A model generated the notes under the pieces. That model searched no databases and had not been told where the DNA came from. It saw only the letters and a list, made by a program, of their open reading frames with translations. A program made the translations under genes and the position numbers. From Bordetella parapertussis (GTDB lineage Bacteria; Pseudomonadota; Gammaproteobacteria; Burkholderiales; Burkholderiaceae_A), in NCBI GenBank assembly GCA_945901825.1, contig CAMDMC010000001.1, positions 1 through 64,000 on the forward strand: a stretch of DNA of 64,000 nt, read 5' to 3'. Of the stretch, positions 36,512 to 47,474 are shown one piece after another (positions within the stretch are counted from its first letter, which is position 1; the number at the start of each line of letters is the position of its first letter).

Positions 36512-37186
36512 ATGGACAATCCCCCGCCGCAGTCTGTTCCCCCACCTGTCGAAAATATGGGTCGTTCGCTGGTGGTGCTTGTTGTTGTGGCCCTTATCGC
36601 GCTGTCTACTGTGCTTACACCCGCCGGTAGGGTGCGTTTGTTTGCATGGGCAGCCATGGTTCAGTCGGCCTTTCAGACGCCCCCCGTTGACTCTCTATTT
36701 GTTTCCCGTCCTTCGGGCCTTACGCCCGAGCAAGCTCGGGCCGCGCATTGGATCGCCAAGCGATACCGGGTTGCCCAAGGCGCTGTTGAACAAATTGTTG
36801 GTCATTCCTTTCAGGCTGCTGAGTTATTCCGGCTTGATCCTTATCTGGTGCTTGCTGTTATTGCCATCGAGTCTCGATTCAACCCTTTGGCAGAGAGCTC
36901 TGCGGGTGCGAAAGGGCTTATGCAGATCATGGCCGATGTCCACATAGAAAAATTCCAGGCCTTGGGCGGCGACGACCTTGCACTTACCCCTTGGGCCAAT
37001 ATTCGAGTAGGGGCAACTATTCTGCGCGAATACCTTGACCGCTATCGCGACCTCGATTCTGCACTTCGTGCCTACGTGGGGGTTGGTTCAACCGGTCTGA
37101 CCGAGTATCCCGAAAAGGTTCTGCGCGAACGCAGCCGTATTGTTGCTGCAGCGCAAGGCCGGGTGCTGAACGCGTCGGGCGAATAG
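36512..37186 (+). CDS. Membrane-anchored lytic transglycosylase (SLT domain)
   Basis: 224-aa cell-wall enzyme cleaving peptidoglycan glycan strands. A proline-rich N-terminus is followed by a hydrophobic anchor at about 20-37 (VVLVVVALIALSTVLTPAG). The SLT domain spans about 105-210: LVLAVIAIESRFNPLAESS places the catalytic Glu at 120, and AKGLMQIMA near 133-141 is the second signature. TPWANIRVGATILREYL near 160 completes the goose-lysozyme-like fold. Substrate-side location is the periplasm. It is 64 bases upstream of malic enzyme but is functionally unrelated. Confidence 0.9.
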   Translation: MDNPPPQSVPPPVENMGRSLVVLVVVALIALSTVLTPAGRVRLFAWAAMVQSAFQTPPVDSLFVSRPSGLTPEQARAAHWIAKRYRVAQGAVEQIVGHSFQAAELFRLDPYLVLAVIAIESRFNPLAESSAGAKGLMQIMADVHIEKFQALGGDDLALTPWANIRVGATILREYLDRYRDLDSALRAYVGVGSTGLTEYPEKVLRERSRIVAAAQGRVLNASGE

Positions 37187-37250
37187 CCTGCCCTTGTCTG
37201 TGAACAGGGCCATAATCGTGTCTTCACTCTAATTAAAAAAGGCGTCCCGC

Positions 37251-39539
37251 ATGGATCCTCATTTCCGTCAACAGGCTCTGGACTATCACGAGCGCGGACG
37301 TCCGGGAAAGATCTCGGTTACACCCACCAAGCAGCTTGTCAATCAGCGAGATCTGGCGCTTGCCTACTCTCCGGGGGTTGCAGCAGCCTGCGAAGAAATC
37401 GTTGCAGATCCGCTGAATGTCTTTCGCTACACCGCCCGTGGCAACCTTGTGGCGGTTGTTACCAATGGTTCTGCAGTGCTTGGCCTGGGCGATATCGGCC
37501 CCTTGGCCGCAAAGCCGGTCATGGAAGGTAAAGGTGTCTTATTTAAGAAGTTCGCCGGTATTGATGTCTTTGATATTGAGCTTGATGAGCGCAACCTTGA
37601 CAAACTGGTGGATATCGTCGCGGCCCTTGAGCCCACCTTCGGCGGAATTAACCTGGAAGATATCAAGGCGCCCGATTGTTTTTACGTAGAACGCAAACTG
37701 CGCGAGCGCATGAAGATCCCCGTTTTTCACGACGATCAGCATGGCACAGCCATTGTGGTTGGCGCAGCAGTAGTCAATGGCCTGAAGGTTGTTGAGAAAG
37801 ATATTGGCTCGGTGAAGGTCGTCGTCTCGGGTGCGGGGGCTGCAGCCCTAGCCTGTCTAGACCTGCTTCTCGATCTTGGGCTGCCCAAAGAGCATATCTG
37901 GGTCACCGACATCAAAGGGGTGGTCTACGAAGGGCGCACCGAGCTTATGGACCCCGAGAAAGCAAGGTTTGCGCAGCCCACCAATGCGCGCACCTTAACA
38001 GAGGTCATTGAGGAAGCAGACATCTTTCTTGGTCTCTCCGCTGGTGGTGTTTTGAAGCCCGAGATGGTTAAGAAGATGGCGGCAAGACCCCTAATTTTTG
38101 CCCTGGCCAATCCCAACCCAGAGATCCTTCCGGATGATGCGAAGGCTGTTCGGTCCGATGCCATCATTGCAACCGGTCGTACTGACTACCCGAATCAGGT
38201 GAACAATGTTTTGTGCTTCCCCTTCATTTTTAGAGGAGCGCTTGATGTAGGGGCAACCACCATTACTCGCAACATGGAGCTTGCGGCGGTGCATGCCATT
38301 GCAGAGCTTGCAAGGGCTGAGCAGTCTGACATCGTGACTGCAGCCTACGGGACGGACGGTCTTAGCTTTGGCCCCGATTACCTTATTCCCAAGCCTTTTG
38401 ACCCCAGGCTCATTGTAAAAATCGCGCCCGCGGTAGCCAAGGCCGCGATGGCAGACGGGGTGGCCACGCGACCCATCGAAGACTTCGTGGTCTACATGGA
38501 CAGACTGCAAGAGTTTGTCTACCTCTCGGGTAACTTCATGAAGCCCATCATGGCGCTTGCCAAGTCAGCTGAGCGACGCCGAGTGGTCTATGCCGAGGGC
38601 GAAGACGAGCGCGTGCTGCGGGCCATTCAGGTGGTTGTTGATGAGAAAATTGCGGCCCCCGTTCTTATCGGGCGCCCGCAGGTGGTTGAGAAACGTATCA
38701 CCCAGTTTGGTCTTCGCATTCGAATCGGTGTCGATGTCGAGCTTGTAAACCCCGAGCAAGATGACCGGTATCGGGATTACTGGGAGACCTATCATTTGCT
38801 CACGGAACGCAAGGGTGTAACCGCCCAATACGCGCAGATTGAAATGAGGCGTCGCAACACCCTTATTGGTTCAATGATGATTCACAAGGGCGAGGCCGAT
38901 GCGCTAATTTGCGGAACCTTTGGCACCTATGGACTTCATCTGCATTACGTTGACCAGGTGCTTGGCAGGGCGCCGGGCGCGACGGTTTACGGCGCCCTGA
39001 ATATTGTCATGCTTCCGAATCGCACCATCGGAATTGTAGATACCCATGTCAACCAAGACCCCACCGCCGAGCAGATCTGTGAGCTAACCCTAGCCGCTGC
39101 CGAGGCCATGCGCGGTATTGGCCTAGAGCCCAGGGTGGCGCTGCTATCCGCCTCGAATTTCGGAACCGTTGTGTCGGCCAGTTCCGAAAAGATGGTGAAG
39201 GCACTTGCGCTGATTCGCCAGCTTGATCCCAACTTAAATGTCGACGGCGAGATGCAGGGCGATGTAGCACTTGACCCCGACATGCGGGCCCGCATTATGC
39301 CGCGCTCGACCCTGCAGGGCAGTGCCAACTTACTGGTAATGCCCAACTTAGAGACAGCAAATATCTCTTATAACCTTCTAAAGACGGCTGCTGGGAATAA
39401 CATTGCCATTGGGCCGCTTCTTTTAGGTTGCGCTGCACCCGTTCTTATTCTTACTCCCTCGGCTACTGTAAGACGCGTGGTGAACACTACCGCCGTTACC
39501 GTGGTTGGGGCCAATCGGCCGGGCTATGCGCCTATTTAA
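37251..39539 (+). CDS. maeB: NADP-dependent malic enzyme with phosphotransacetylase-like domain
   Basis: Oxidatively decarboxylates malate to pyruvate, supplying NADPH. The 762-aa size is that of MaeB proteins: malic enzyme domain (about 1-425) with [14 protein letters not shown] near 38, [16 protein letters not shown] near 160 and the Rossmann segment [18 protein letters not shown] near 191, then a C-terminal phosphate acetyltransferase-like domain (about 440-760) beginning [20 protein letters not shown]. In known MaeB proteins the C-terminal domain is not an active acetyltransferase but mediates regulation by acetyl-CoA and oligomerisation. Confidence 0.95.
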   Translation: MDPHFRQQALDYHERGRPGKISVTPTKQLVNQRDLALAYSPGVAAACEEIVADPLNVFRYTARGNLVAVVTNGSAVLGLGDIGPLAAKPVMEGKGVLFKKFAGIDVFDIELDERNLDKLVDIVAALEPTFGGINLEDIKAPDCFYVERKLRERMKIPVFHDDQHGTAIVVGAAVVNGLKVVEKDIGSVKVVVSGAGAAALACLDLLLDLGLPKEHIWVTDIKGVVYEGRTELMDPEKARFAQPTNARTLTEVIEEADIFLGLSAGGVLKPEMVKKMAARPLIFALANPNPEILPDDAKAVRSDAIIATGRTDYPNQVNNVLCFPFIFRGALDVGATTITRNMELAAVHAIAELARAEQSDIVTAAYGTDGLSFGPDYLIPKPFDPRLIVKIAPAVAKAAMADGVATRPIEDFVVYMDRLQEFVYLSGNFMKPIMALAKSAERRRVVYAEGEDERVLRAIQVVVDEKIAAPVLIGRPQVVEKRITQFGLRIRIGVDVELVNPEQDDRYRDYWETYHLLTERKGVTAQYAQIEMRRRNTLIGSMMIHKGEADALICGTFGTYGLHLHYVDQVLGRAPGATVYGALNIVMLPNRTIGIVDTHVNQDPTAEQICELTLAAAEAMRGIGLEPRVALLSASNFGTVVSASSEKMVKALALIRQLDPNLNVDGEMQGDVALDPDMRARIMPRSTLQGSANLLVMPNLETANISYNLLKTAAGNNIAIGPLLLGCAAPVLILTPSATVRRVVNTTAVTVVGANRPGYAPI

Positions 39540-39564
39540 GGGGAGCTGCGGAAGTTCTGAGGTT

Positions 39565-39635
39565 TAGAACTCACCTCAGCAGCAGGTGAGACTGGCTAGA
39601 ACTCACCGCAACGGCAGGCGAGGCTGGATAGAACC
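39565..39635. repeat. 32-bp tandem direct repeat across the rsmE 3' end
   Basis: Units start at 39565, 39597 and 39629 (the third only 7 bases long). The first two 32-base units match at 26 of 32 positions by hand count; each begins TAGAACTCACC. The second unit encodes the last residues and stop of rsmE on the minus strand, so the first looks like a diverged duplicate of that gene end. The arms CTCACCT and AGGTGAG within unit one (39570-39590) also form a hairpin between the convergent maeB and rsmE genes. Confidence 0.7.
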
Positions 39636-40324
39636 GCCGCCGCCGCGGTTTCTGTTCGCAGAATTCGGGGCCCCGACCGAACACCTTCAAAGCCATGTGT
39701 TCGCGCCAGTGCCTCTTCCTCGTCCGAAAACCCCGCTTCGGGTCCAATAAGAATGCCCATGCGCGGGCTCATGGCTGCAGACGAGAGGCTTTGGTCCGCA
39801 AAGGGGTCTAGAAGCCATGCCGACTTTGGTTGCGGTTCAGCTTCGAATTGCAGGACAGCCTCTTGGAGTGTTTTGATGGGTGCAAGCTTAGGCAGCCTGT
39901 TTCGGCCGCATTGCGAGGCGGCGGACTCTGCAATTTTCCGCCAGTGCTCAAGGCGGGTTGCTGCCCTTGAGCCCGTGAGTCGCAGCACCGAACGCTCAGC
40001 CTGAATGGGCCAAATTTCGCTCGCGCCAAGCTCGCTTGACTTCTGAACCACCCAGTCCATCTTGTCGCCCGTGCAAAGGGCCTGCAGAACCACGGTGCGC
40101 AAGGGCGACTCACGGTTGATGGTCTGCGGTGGCTCTGCTTCAAGTAGGCAAGCCTGGGCGTCGGCCACAAGCAGTTGCATGCTGGCCTCCTGTCCTTGCC
40201 CGTTGAAGCCAACCACGAATGCGCCCGATGCCAGGCGAAGCACGCGGACCAGATGATGACTCTGCTCTTTGCTCAGGGTGACGCGTCCGGCTTTAAGCTC
40301 TGGCAGGTAGAGTCGGGGTGTCAT
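39596..40324 (-). CDS. rsmE: 16S rRNA (uracil-1498-N3) methyltransferase
   Basis: 242-aa SPOUT-class methyltransferase that modifies U1498 of 16S rRNA using S-adenosylmethionine. The N-terminal PUA-like domain has KEQSHHLVRVLRLASGAFVVG near 19-39. The C-terminal knot contains KSSELGASEIWPIQAERS near 113, GILIGPEAGFSDEEE near 196-210 and LRTETAAAAVLS near 222-233, the SAM-binding loops of RsmE. The last codons lie in a 32-bp tandem repeat. Convergent to maeB. Confidence 0.95.
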   Translation of the reverse strand: MTPRLYLPELKAGRVTLSKEQSHHLVRVLRLASGAFVVGFNGQGQEASMQLLVADAQACLLEAEPPQTINRESPLRTVVLQALCTGDKMDWVVQKSSELGASEIWPIQAERSVLRLTGSRAATRLEHWRKIAESAASQCGRNRLPKLAPIKTLQEAVLQFEAEPQPKSAWLLDPFADQSLSSAAMSPRMGILIGPEAGFSDEEEALARTHGFEGVRSGPRILRTETAAAAVLSSLACRCGEF

Positions 40325-40358
40325 GGGCTCAACCGGGGCTTGCGTGTCTGGGCAAGTG

Positions 40359-40384
40359 GATTCTTAACAGTTTGAGTAAGAATC
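40359..40384. promoter_or_regulatory. 8-bp inverted repeat upstream of tkt
   Basis: GATTCTTA (40359-40366) and TAAGAATC (40377-40384) are perfect arms with a ten-base spacer, in the 201-base region between rsmE and tkt that must contain the promoter of the glycolytic operon. It could be an operator for a dimeric regulator; no factor is identified. Confidence 0.35.
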
Positions 40385-40461
40385 TCTTCAGGATTGGAAG
40401 GGGGTCTCAAGGGTACACTTAGGGGTTTCCAGTAGGCTTTCGGTACAGTAACACCCCTTGG

Positions 40462-40479
40462 CGGGCCTGTGCAGGCCCG
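40462..40479. promoter_or_regulatory. GC-rich palindrome in the tkt leader
   Basis: CGGGCCTG (40462-40469) and CAGGCCCG (40472-40479) are perfect inverted arms separated by two bases, 46 bases before the tkt start. The arms are too close for a stable RNA loop unless two pairs open, so a DNA-binding site is as likely as an mRNA hairpin. Confidence 0.35.
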
Positions 40480-40525
40480 TGGTGGCCTCTCAAAGAAGGG
40501 GCTCGGTCATTTTTGGAGACGAATT

Positions 40526-42616
40526 TTGGCAACGACGCAAACTCAAACAACAGATGCCGTTAAAACCACGCAACCCCGTTCCGAACAGAGCACGCAAATG
40601 GCCAATGCCATTCGGGCCCTTGCCATGGACGCGGTTCAGCAGGCCAACTCCGGCCACCCCGGTATGCCCATGGGCATGGCGGAGATGGCGGTTGCGCTCT
40701 GGCATGGCCAGCTTCGCCACAGCCCCTTAAATCCTTCCTGGGCAAACCGTGACCGGTTTGTCTTAAGCAATGGCCATGGGTCCATGCTTATTTACGCGCT
40801 TTTGCACCTCACCGGCTACGACCTTCCAATGAAGGAGCTGAAGAACTTTCGTCAGCTTCATTCCAAAACACCGGGACACCCTGAAGTTGGAATGACCCCC
40901 GGTGTTGAGACCACAACAGGGCCACTCGGGCAGGGCGTCTCCAATGCCGTGGGCATGGCCCTGGCCGAGCGGCTTCTTGCAGCCGAATTCAATGAACCCG
41001 GCTACAACCTCGTTGACCATTGCACCTACGTATTTCTTGGCGATGGCTGCCTGATGGAAGGCATTAGCCACGAAACCTGCGCGCTTGCAGGGGTCTGGGG
41101 TCTGTCGAAACTTATTGCCCTGTACGACGACAATTCCATTTCGATTGATGGCAATGTTGAAGGCTGGTTTCGCGACGACACAAAGAAGCGTTTTGAGGCC
41201 TATGGCTGGAATGTGATTGGACCTATCGACGGCCATGACGTCGCCCAGGTTTCAGCCGCACTCGAACAGGCCCGTGACTGGGCGGCCAACGGCTGTAAGG
41301 GCCGGCTTGCGCCCACTCTCATTATTTGTAAAACCGTTATTGGTAAGGGTTCGCCTAACCGAGCAGGCACGGCCAAGGCCCATGGTGAGGCCCTTGGTGC
41401 CGAAGAAATTACCCTCACACGAAAGGCCATAGGCTGGCCCCATGCACCCTTTGAACTGCCCGATGACGTTCTTAAGGCCTGGGATGCTCGCGAGCTCGGT
41501 CAGGCGCATGAGGCGGCCTGGAACAAACTGTTCGAGGCCTACAGCATGGCCCATCCTGGTAAGGCCTCCGAGTTCAAACGCCGCATGGCCGGCGCTCTGC
41601 CTAAAGACTTCGCGGCCATCATGCAGGCCTACATTGAAAAGCTTTGTAAAGAGGCGCCAAGCGTGGCGAGCCGTAAGGCCTCACAGATGGCGCTTGATGA
41701 GATCGGTCCAAAACTTGCCGGGTTGCTTGGTGGCTCAGCCGATCTCACGGGCAGCAACCTGACAAACTGGAAGGGGGTTGCCAGCCTCTCGGTTAACCGC
41801 GCAGGCGAGTTAAGCCCCGGCCAACATATTAGCTATGGTGTTCGTGAGTTTGGAATGGCCGCCATCTGCAATGGCATTACCTTGCATGGCGGGTTTATTC
41901 CTTATTGCGGCACCTTTCTTACCTTTTCTGACTACAGCCGCAATGCCATCCGTATGGCCGCACTCATGCACCAGCGAGTGATTCATGTCTTTACCCATGA
42001 TTCCATTGGGCTTGGTGAAGACGGCCCCACCCATCAGCCGGTTGAGCAGCCGTCCTCGTTGCGTCTCATTCCTTTCCTCCATGTCTGGCGTCCGGCCGAT
42101 GCGGTAGAGACGGCAGTGGCCTGGAAGTCGGCCCTCGAAAGGCATGATGGACCCACCGCCCTTCTACTTTCCAGGCAGGCGTTGCCAGCTCAGGTCACCT
42201 CAAGCGCAACCGCCGCCAATGTGGCGAAAGGCGCCTATGTGCTCTCATCCGATCCTAAGCCCCAGCTGGTTCTTATGGCCACAGGCTCCGAAGTTAGCCT
42301 GGCTGTAGAGGCTGCGAAAATGCTTCGATCTGAGAATCGGCTCAAGGTACGTGTTGTCTCGGTACCGTCAACAACGGTCTTTGATCAGCAGTCCGAAGAC
42401 TACAAGGCCTCTGTGCTTCCGGCGGGGGTGCCTCGCATTGTCGTTGAGGCTGGTGTCACCGACTTCTGGTGGAAGTACCAGCCTGCGGCTGTTGTCGGTC
42501 TTGACCGTTTTGGTGAATCCGCGCCCGCGCCTGATGTCTACAAGCACTTCGACATTACTGCAATAGCGGTTGCGAATACGGCGCGCCGCGCGCTGGCATT
42601 AAAAAACTCAAAATAA
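40526..42616 (+). CDS. tkt: Transketolase
   Basis: ThDP enzyme moving two-carbon units between sugar phosphates in the pentose phosphate and Calvin cycles. I chose TTG 40526 because GGAG at 40515-40518 sits seven bases before it, giving 696 aa; the open frame extends to 40469 without such a site. Motifs: [19 protein letters not shown] near residue 42, [12 protein letters not shown] near 173 with the ThDP/metal site, [10 protein letters not shown] near 202, and the central-domain histidine region [18 protein letters not shown] near 492. First gene of tkt-gap-pgk-pyk-fba-purCE-purK. Confidence 0.96.
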   Translation: MATTQTQTTDAVKTTQPRSEQSTQMANAIRALAMDAVQQANSGHPGMPMGMAEMAVALWHGQLRHSPLNPSWANRDRFVLSNGHGSMLIYALLHLTGYDLPMKELKNFRQLHSKTPGHPEVGMTPGVETTTGPLGQGVSNAVGMALAERLLAAEFNEPGYNLVDHCTYVFLGDGCLMEGISHETCALAGVWGLSKLIALYDDNSISIDGNVEGWFRDDTKKRFEAYGWNVIGPIDGHDVAQVSAALEQARDWAANGCKGRLAPTLIICKTVIGKGSPNRAGTAKAHGEALGAEEITLTRKAIGWPHAPFELPDDVLKAWDARELGQAHEAAWNKLFEAYSMAHPGKASEFKRRMAGALPKDFAAIMQAYIEKLCKEAPSVASRKASQMALDEIGPKLAGLLGGSADLTGSNLTNWKGVASLSVNRAGELSPGQHISYGVREFGMAAICNGITLHGGFIPYCGTFLTFSDYSRNAIRMAALMHQRVIHVFTHDSIGLGEDGPTHQPVEQPSSLRLIPFLHVWRPADAVETAVAWKSALERHDGPTALLLSRQALPAQVTSSATAANVAKGAYVLSSDPKPQLVLMATGSEVSLAVEAAKMLRSENRLKVRVVSVPSTTVFDQQSEDYKASVLPAGVPRIVVEAGVTDFWWKYQPAAVVGLDRFGESAPAPDVYKHFDITAIAVANTARRALALKNSK

Positions 42617-42630
42617 TAAGGAGAAGCAAT

Positions 42631-43647
42631 ATGACTATCAAGGTTGCTATTAATGGCTACGGCCGCATTGGACGTAATGTTTTGCGGGCTCACTACGAAG
42701 GTGGTAAGCGTCACGCCATTGAAATTGTTGCCATTAACGACCTCGGAAAACCCGAGACCAATGCCCACCTGACCCAATACGACACGGCCCACGGCAGGTT
42801 TCCCGGCACAGTCTCGGTTGATGGCGACTGCATGGTGGTCAATGGCGACCGCATTAAGGTGCTGGCCAACCGTAACCCCGCCGAACTGCCATGGAAGGAC
42901 CTTGGCGTCGATGTGGTTCTTGAGTGCACAGGCTTCTTCACCACGAAAGAAAAGGCCAATGCCCATCTTGCAGGGGGTGCCAAGAAGGTCGTTATTTCAG
43001 CCCCGGGCGGCAAGGATGTGGATGCCACGGTGGTCTTCGGTGTTAACCAGGGTGTTCTTAAGGCAAGCGATACGGTTATTTCGAATGCCTCCTGCACAAC
43101 CAACTGTCTTGCGCCTATGGCGAAGGTTCTGCATGAGTCCTTGGGTATTGAGTCGGGCCTTATGACCACCATTCATGCCTACACCAACGACCAGGTTCTG
43201 ACCGACGTTTATCATGAAGACCTGCGTCGTGCGCGCTCGGCAACCATGAGTATGATTCCCACCAAGACCGGTGCGGCAGCAGCAGTGGGTCTCGTTCTGC
43301 CAGAGCTCAACGGAAAGCTTGATGGCTTTGCCATGCGTGTTCCCACCATTAATGTGTCCGTTGTCGACCTCACCTTTATGGCGAAAAAGGCTACCACGGC
43401 CGATGAGGTTAACGCCCTTCTTAAGGCAGCCTCCGAGGGGTCATTGAAAGGCGTTCTTGGCTACAACACAGCGCCCCTGGTTTCGGTGGATTTTAATCAT
43501 GATGCGCACTCCAGTATTTTTGATGCCACGCAGACCCGCGTGTCGGCCGATGGGCGTCTTGTGAAGGTGCTCTCCTGGTACGACAACGAATGGGGTTTTT
43601 CGAACCGAATGCTTGACACCACGGTTGCCCTTATGTCGGCGAAGTAA
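42631..43647 (+). CDS. gap: Glyceraldehyde-3-phosphate dehydrogenase
   Basis: 338-aa type I enzyme of glycolysis and gluconeogenesis. [14 protein letters not shown] at 7-20 is the nucleotide-binding start; Cys155 in [12 protein letters not shown] is the catalytic thiol, with His in [10 protein letters not shown]. An Asp after the second strand (AINDLG) favours NAD over NADP, though this is only a guide. It follows tkt by 14 bases with AAGGAGAAGCAAT before ATG. Confidence 0.97.
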   Translation: MTIKVAINGYGRIGRNVLRAHYEGGKRHAIEIVAINDLGKPETNAHLTQYDTAHGRFPGTVSVDGDCMVVNGDRIKVLANRNPAELPWKDLGVDVVLECTGFFTTKEKANAHLAGGAKKVVISAPGGKDVDATVVFGVNQGVLKASDTVISNASCTTNCLAPMAKVLHESLGIESGLMTTIHAYTNDQVLTDVYHEDLRRARSATMSMIPTKTGAAAAVGLVLPELNGKLDGFAMRVPTINVSVVDLTFMAKKATTADEVNALLKAASEGSLKGVLGYNTAPLVSVDFNHDAHSSIFDATQTRVSADGRLVKVLSWYDNEWGFSNRMLDTTVALMSAK

Positions 43648-43662
43648 ACGCGGAGCTATCTT

Positions 43663-44841
43663 ATGAAATTCAAACGCCTCTCCGACATTCAGCTCAAAGG
43701 CAAGCGAGTTTTTATTCGCGCCGACCTGAACGTTCCACAAGACGACTCTGGTCGAATAACCGATGACACGCGTATTCGTGCATCTCTGCCTGCCATAGAG
43801 CAGGCCTTGGCTGCGGGTGCAGCCGTTATGGTGACCTCGCACCTTGGCCGGCCCACCGAGGGCGAGCTTAAGCCCGAAGACTCCCTTGCACCAGTTGCCA
43901 GTCGCATGGCCGAGCTTCTAGGGCGAAAGGTTGCCTTGGTAAGCAATTGGGTGGAAGAGGGAGTGACGGTTGCAGTCGGTGACCTTGTGGTGCTTGAGAA
44001 CTGTCGGGGTAACAAGGGTGAGAAAAAGGACGATGAGCAGCTGGCAAAAAAAATGGCGGCTCTTTGCGATGTCTATGTGAACGACGCCTTCGGTACAGCT
44101 CATCGTGCCGAGGCAACGACCCACGGTATGGCCCGATTCGCCACCGAGGCCTGCGCAGGCCCGCTAATGGCCGCGGAACTCGATGCCCTGGGTAAAGCCC
44201 TGCAGGCACCGCGCCGACCCTTGGTTGCCATTGTTGCGGGCTCTAAGGTTTCAACCAAGCTCACTATTTTGAAGTCGCTAGCCCAGAAGGTAGACCAGCT
44301 TATTGTGGGCGGTGGCATTGCCAATACTTTCATGGCGGCCAAAGGGCTTCCTATCGGTAAATCGCTTGCTGAGAAAGACCTTATTGAGGAGGCCAAGGCC
44401 ATCATGGCAGTCATGGAGGCGCGTGGAGCCTCGGTGCCCATCCCAGTTGATATTGTTACGGCCAACGAATTTTCATCCCAGGCAAGGGCCAACAAGGTGT
44501 CTGCAGCTGACTGCGCCTCTGACGACATGATTCTCGATATTGGCCCACAGACGGCCGCTGTGCTTGCCGGCATTGTGGCTAAGGCCGGAACGATTGTCTG
44601 GAATGGCCCGGTGGGGGTCTTTGAAATTGAACAGTTCTCCGGCGGTACCCGAACCCTGGCCTCTGCCATTGCCCACTCACCCGGCTTTTCCATTGCCGGT
44701 GGCGGTGACACCTTGGCGGCGATTGCGAAGTACAACATTGGTAACCAGATCGATTACATCTCCACCGGAGGTGGCGCCTTTCTTGAGTTCTTAGAAGGCA
44801 AAACCCTGCCGGCCGTCGCGGCGCTTGAGGCGCGCGCCTAA
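43663..44841 (+). CDS. pgk: Phosphoglycerate kinase
   Basis: 392-aa monomeric kinase transferring phosphate from 1,3-bisphosphoglycerate to ADP. The N-terminal signature is [28 protein letters not shown] near 56 and [14 protein letters not shown] near 147 bind substrate, [12 protein letters not shown] near 195 and the C-terminal [13 protein letters not shown] bind nucleotide. Starts 15 bases after gap. Confidence 0.97.
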   Translation: MKFKRLSDIQLKGKRVFIRADLNVPQDDSGRITDDTRIRASLPAIEQALAAGAAVMVTSHLGRPTEGELKPEDSLAPVASRMAELLGRKVALVSNWVEEGVTVAVGDLVVLENCRGNKGEKKDDEQLAKKMAALCDVYVNDAFGTAHRAEATTHGMARFATEACAGPLMAAELDALGKALQAPRRPLVAIVAGSKVSTKLTILKSLAQKVDQLIVGGGIANTFMAAKGLPIGKSLAEKDLIEEAKAIMAVMEARGASVPIPVDIVTANEFSSQARANKVSAADCASDDMILDIGPQTAAVLAGIVAKAGTIVWNGPVGVFEIEQFSGGTRTLASAIAHSPGFSIAGGGDTLAAIAKYNIGNQIDYISTGGGAFLEFLEGKTLPAVAALEARA

Positions 44842-44912
44842 TTTGTTTGTACCTCGACCAGTCGTTTCTGTTTCGAACGCGTCGTAGCTATGTCTTTTAA
44901 GGGGTTAATGGG

Positions 44913-46385
44913 GTGAGCAGTAACCTTGGACTGTCTCGAGCAACGAAAATTGTTGCCACCCTCGGGCCCGCAAGCAGCAGCGCCGAGCAAATTAGGGCCT
45001 TGGTTGAGGCGGGTGTGGACGTCTTTCGCCTGAATTTCTCTCATGGCACGGCCGATGAACATCGGGCGCGTGCGGCCAGCGTCCGCCAGGCAGCGGCCGA
45101 CTGCGGACGCGACATTGCCATTCTTGCCGACCTTCAGGGGCCAAAGATTCGGGTGGGTAAGTTTAAAAATGGAAAAGAGACGCTGCAGTCGGGTCAGGCC
45201 TTTCGTCTTATGGTTCACTGCCCCGAGGGCGATGCAACACAGGTAGGCCTTGACTATCCCGAGCTTGTGAACGACGTGAAGGCGGGCGACACGCTTTTGC
45301 TCAACGATGGGCTTATTTCCATGCGGGTCGAGTCTGTCCATTCCGAGGCCATTCATTGCGTCGTCATTGAGGGGGGCGTTCTTTCGGATCGCAAGGGCAT
45401 CAATCGACAGGGCGGTGGGCTCTCAGCACCGGCGCTTACCGATAAAGATAAGGCTGATATGCAGGTTGCAGCGGCCATTGAGGCCGATTACCTGGCGGTG
45501 TCTTTCCCCAAGTCTGCTGCGGATATGCACGAGGCGCAGCGGTTACTTGATGCCTTAGGCTCTAAGGCTCAGACCATTGCCAAAATTGAACGTGTTGAGG
45601 CCATTGAGAATCTTGAAGAAATTATTCAGGCATCCAAGGGCCTTATGGTGGCAAGGGGTGACTTGGCTGTGGAGGTTGGCGATGCGGCGGTGCCAAGCCT
45701 TCAAAAGAAAATGATTCGTATGGCGCGTGAGGCCAACAGGCTCACCATTACGGCTACCCAAATGATGGAGTCCATGATTAGCTCGCCTGTGCCTACGCGC
45801 GCCGAGGTCTCCGATGTTGCGAACGCCGTGCTCGACGGCACCGACGCGGTTATGCTGAGCGCAGAGACTGCAGCAGGGGCCTACCCGGTTCGCACCGTGC
45901 AGTCGATGGTGCGCATTTGCATCGAGGCCGAAAAGTTTGCGGAGCGAACTTTGGATACCGAGTTTCTCAACCGTACCTTTAAGCGAATCGATCAGTCCAT
46001 TGCCATGGCAAGCCTATTTACGGCGCGCCACTTAAACGTGAAGGCCTTGGTCGCCCTTACGCAGTCGGGGTCGACGGCATTATGGATGTCTCGGTTAAAT
46101 GCGGGCGTACCCATTTATGCCTTAACGCCCGAGGAGATAAGCAGGCGCCGTATGGCGCTTTACCGAGACGTTGAGCCCCTGATGTTCGATTTTCAGGCCA
46201 CCGATCGAGAGGCCCTGCTTTCGGCCGCAGAGCAAAGATTGGTGGACGCGGGGGTTGTTCAGCCAGGTGACCTTGTGATTATTACCATGGGTGACCCCAT
46301 AGGTCAGTCCGGGGGCACCAATTCCTTGAAGATTGTTCAAATTAGCGCGCAACCGTCCTCGCGCTTTTCCAAGCATAATTCTTAA
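44913..46385 (+). CDS. pyk: Pyruvate kinase
   Basis: 490-aa enzyme making pyruvate and ATP from phosphoenolpyruvate. Motifs: TKIVATLGPAS near 11, VFRLNFSHGTADEH near 36, the family signature IAKIERVEAIENLEEI near 223 with the catalytic Lys, ARGDLAVEVG near 247 and TATQMMESMI near 283. The start is GTG 44913 with AAGGGG eight bases upstream. The 71 bases after pgk hold no gene. Confidence 0.96.
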   Translation: MSSNLGLSRATKIVATLGPASSSAEQIRALVEAGVDVFRLNFSHGTADEHRARAASVRQAAADCGRDIAILADLQGPKIRVGKFKNGKETLQSGQAFRLMVHCPEGDATQVGLDYPELVNDVKAGDTLLLNDGLISMRVESVHSEAIHCVVIEGGVLSDRKGINRQGGGLSAPALTDKDKADMQVAAAIEADYLAVSFPKSAADMHEAQRLLDALGSKAQTIAKIERVEAIENLEEIIQASKGLMVARGDLAVEVGDAAVPSLQKKMIRMAREANRLTITATQMMESMISSPVPTRAEVSDVANAVLDGTDAVMLSAETAAGAYPVRTVQSMVRICIEAEKFAERTLDTEFLNRTFKRIDQSIAMASLFTARHLNVKALVALTQSGSTALWMSRLNAGVPIYALTPEEISRRRMALYRDVEPLMFDFQATDREALLSAAEQRLVDAGVVQPGDLVIITMGDPIGQSGGTNSLKIVQISAQPSSRFSKHNS

Positions 46386-46409
46386 TCCATCTTAAATGAG
46401 GTCCGTGCC

Positions 46410-47474
46410 ATGCCTTTAATCTCTCTTCGCCAAGTCTTGGATCATGCCGCGGAAAACCAGTATGGGGTTCCCGCTTTTAATGTTAATAATCTTGAGCAGG
46501 TTCAGGCCATTATGGCGGCCGCTCATGAGGTGGATTCGCCGGTCATTATGCAGGCGAGCGCCGGTGCCCGCCGGTATGCGGGTGAAGACTTTCTAAAGCA
46601 CCTTATTCTTGCGGCATTCGAGGCCTACCCTAAAGTTCCCGTTGTTATGCATCAAGACCATGGTCAGAGCCCCGAGGTCTGCCAAGGTGCAATTGCTCTT
46701 GGGTTCTCAAGTGTAATGATGGACGGCTCCCTTGAGGCCGATGGCAAGACCATCGCAAGCTATGACTACAACGTGCAGGTCACCTCTCAGGTGGTTGCAA
46801 TGGCCCACAAGCTTGGCGTCTCTGTGGAGGGTGAGCTTGGATGCCTTGGCTCACTTGAGACCATGAAGGGCGACAAGGAGGACGGCCATGGAACCGATTC
46901 CACCATGACTCGTGAGCAGCTTCTTACGGACCCCGAGCAGGCTGCTGATTTTGTGAAGCGCACCCAGCTTGATGCCCTGGCCATTGCCATCGGAACCAGT
47001 CATGGTGCCTATAAGTTTTCGCGCAAGCCCACGGGCGATATTCTGGCGATTAACCGCATTAAGGAAATTCACCAGCGCATCCCAACCACCCATCTGGTCA
47101 TGCACGGATCATCCTCTGTCCCTCAAGATCTTCTTGAAGAAATCCGCCAGTTTGGCGGCGACATGAAGGAAACCTACGGCGTACCCGTTGAAGAAATTCA
47201 AGAGGCTATAAAGCATGGCGTACGTAAAATTAATATCGATACCGATATCCGCCTTGCCATGACGGCTGCCATGCGTCGTTTTATGGCCGAGAACCCCTCG
47301 CACTTTGATCCTAGAGATTTTTTAAAGCCAGCCCGAGAGGCAGCCAAGAAGATATGCAAGGCTCGCTATCAAGAGTTTGGTTGTGCTGGACAGGGCAGTA
47401 AAATTCGCCCGGTGGATCTTTCGGTTATGGCGGGTCACTACGCCGAGGGCGCTTTAGGCCAGCGCGTTCAGTAG
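46410..47474 (+). CDS. fba: Fructose-bisphosphate aldolase, class II
   Basis: 354-aa zinc-dependent aldolase of the Calvin-type subgroup common in betaproteobacteria. Zinc and active-site motifs visible are [15 protein letters not shown] near 77-91, [18 protein letters not shown] near 104-121, [11 protein letters not shown] near 144 and HGTDSTMT near 168. [13 protein letters not shown] near 233 and [11 protein letters not shown] near 275 bind the phosphates. Its stop codon overlaps the following GTG start by one base. Confidence 0.96.
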   Translation: MPLISLRQVLDHAAENQYGVPAFNVNNLEQVQAIMAAAHEVDSPVIMQASAGARRYAGEDFLKHLILAAFEAYPKVPVVMHQDHGQSPEVCQGAIALGFSSVMMDGSLEADGKTIASYDYNVQVTSQVVAMAHKLGVSVEGELGCLGSLETMKGDKEDGHGTDSTMTREQLLTDPEQAADFVKRTQLDALAIAIGTSHGAYKFSRKPTGDILAINRIKEIHQRIPTTHLVMHGSSSVPQDLLEEIRQFGGDMKETYGVPVEEIQEAIKHGVRKINIDTDIRLAMTAAMRRFMAENPSHFDPRDFLKPAREAAKKICKARYQEFGCAGQGSKIRPVDLSVMAGHYAEGALGQRVQ

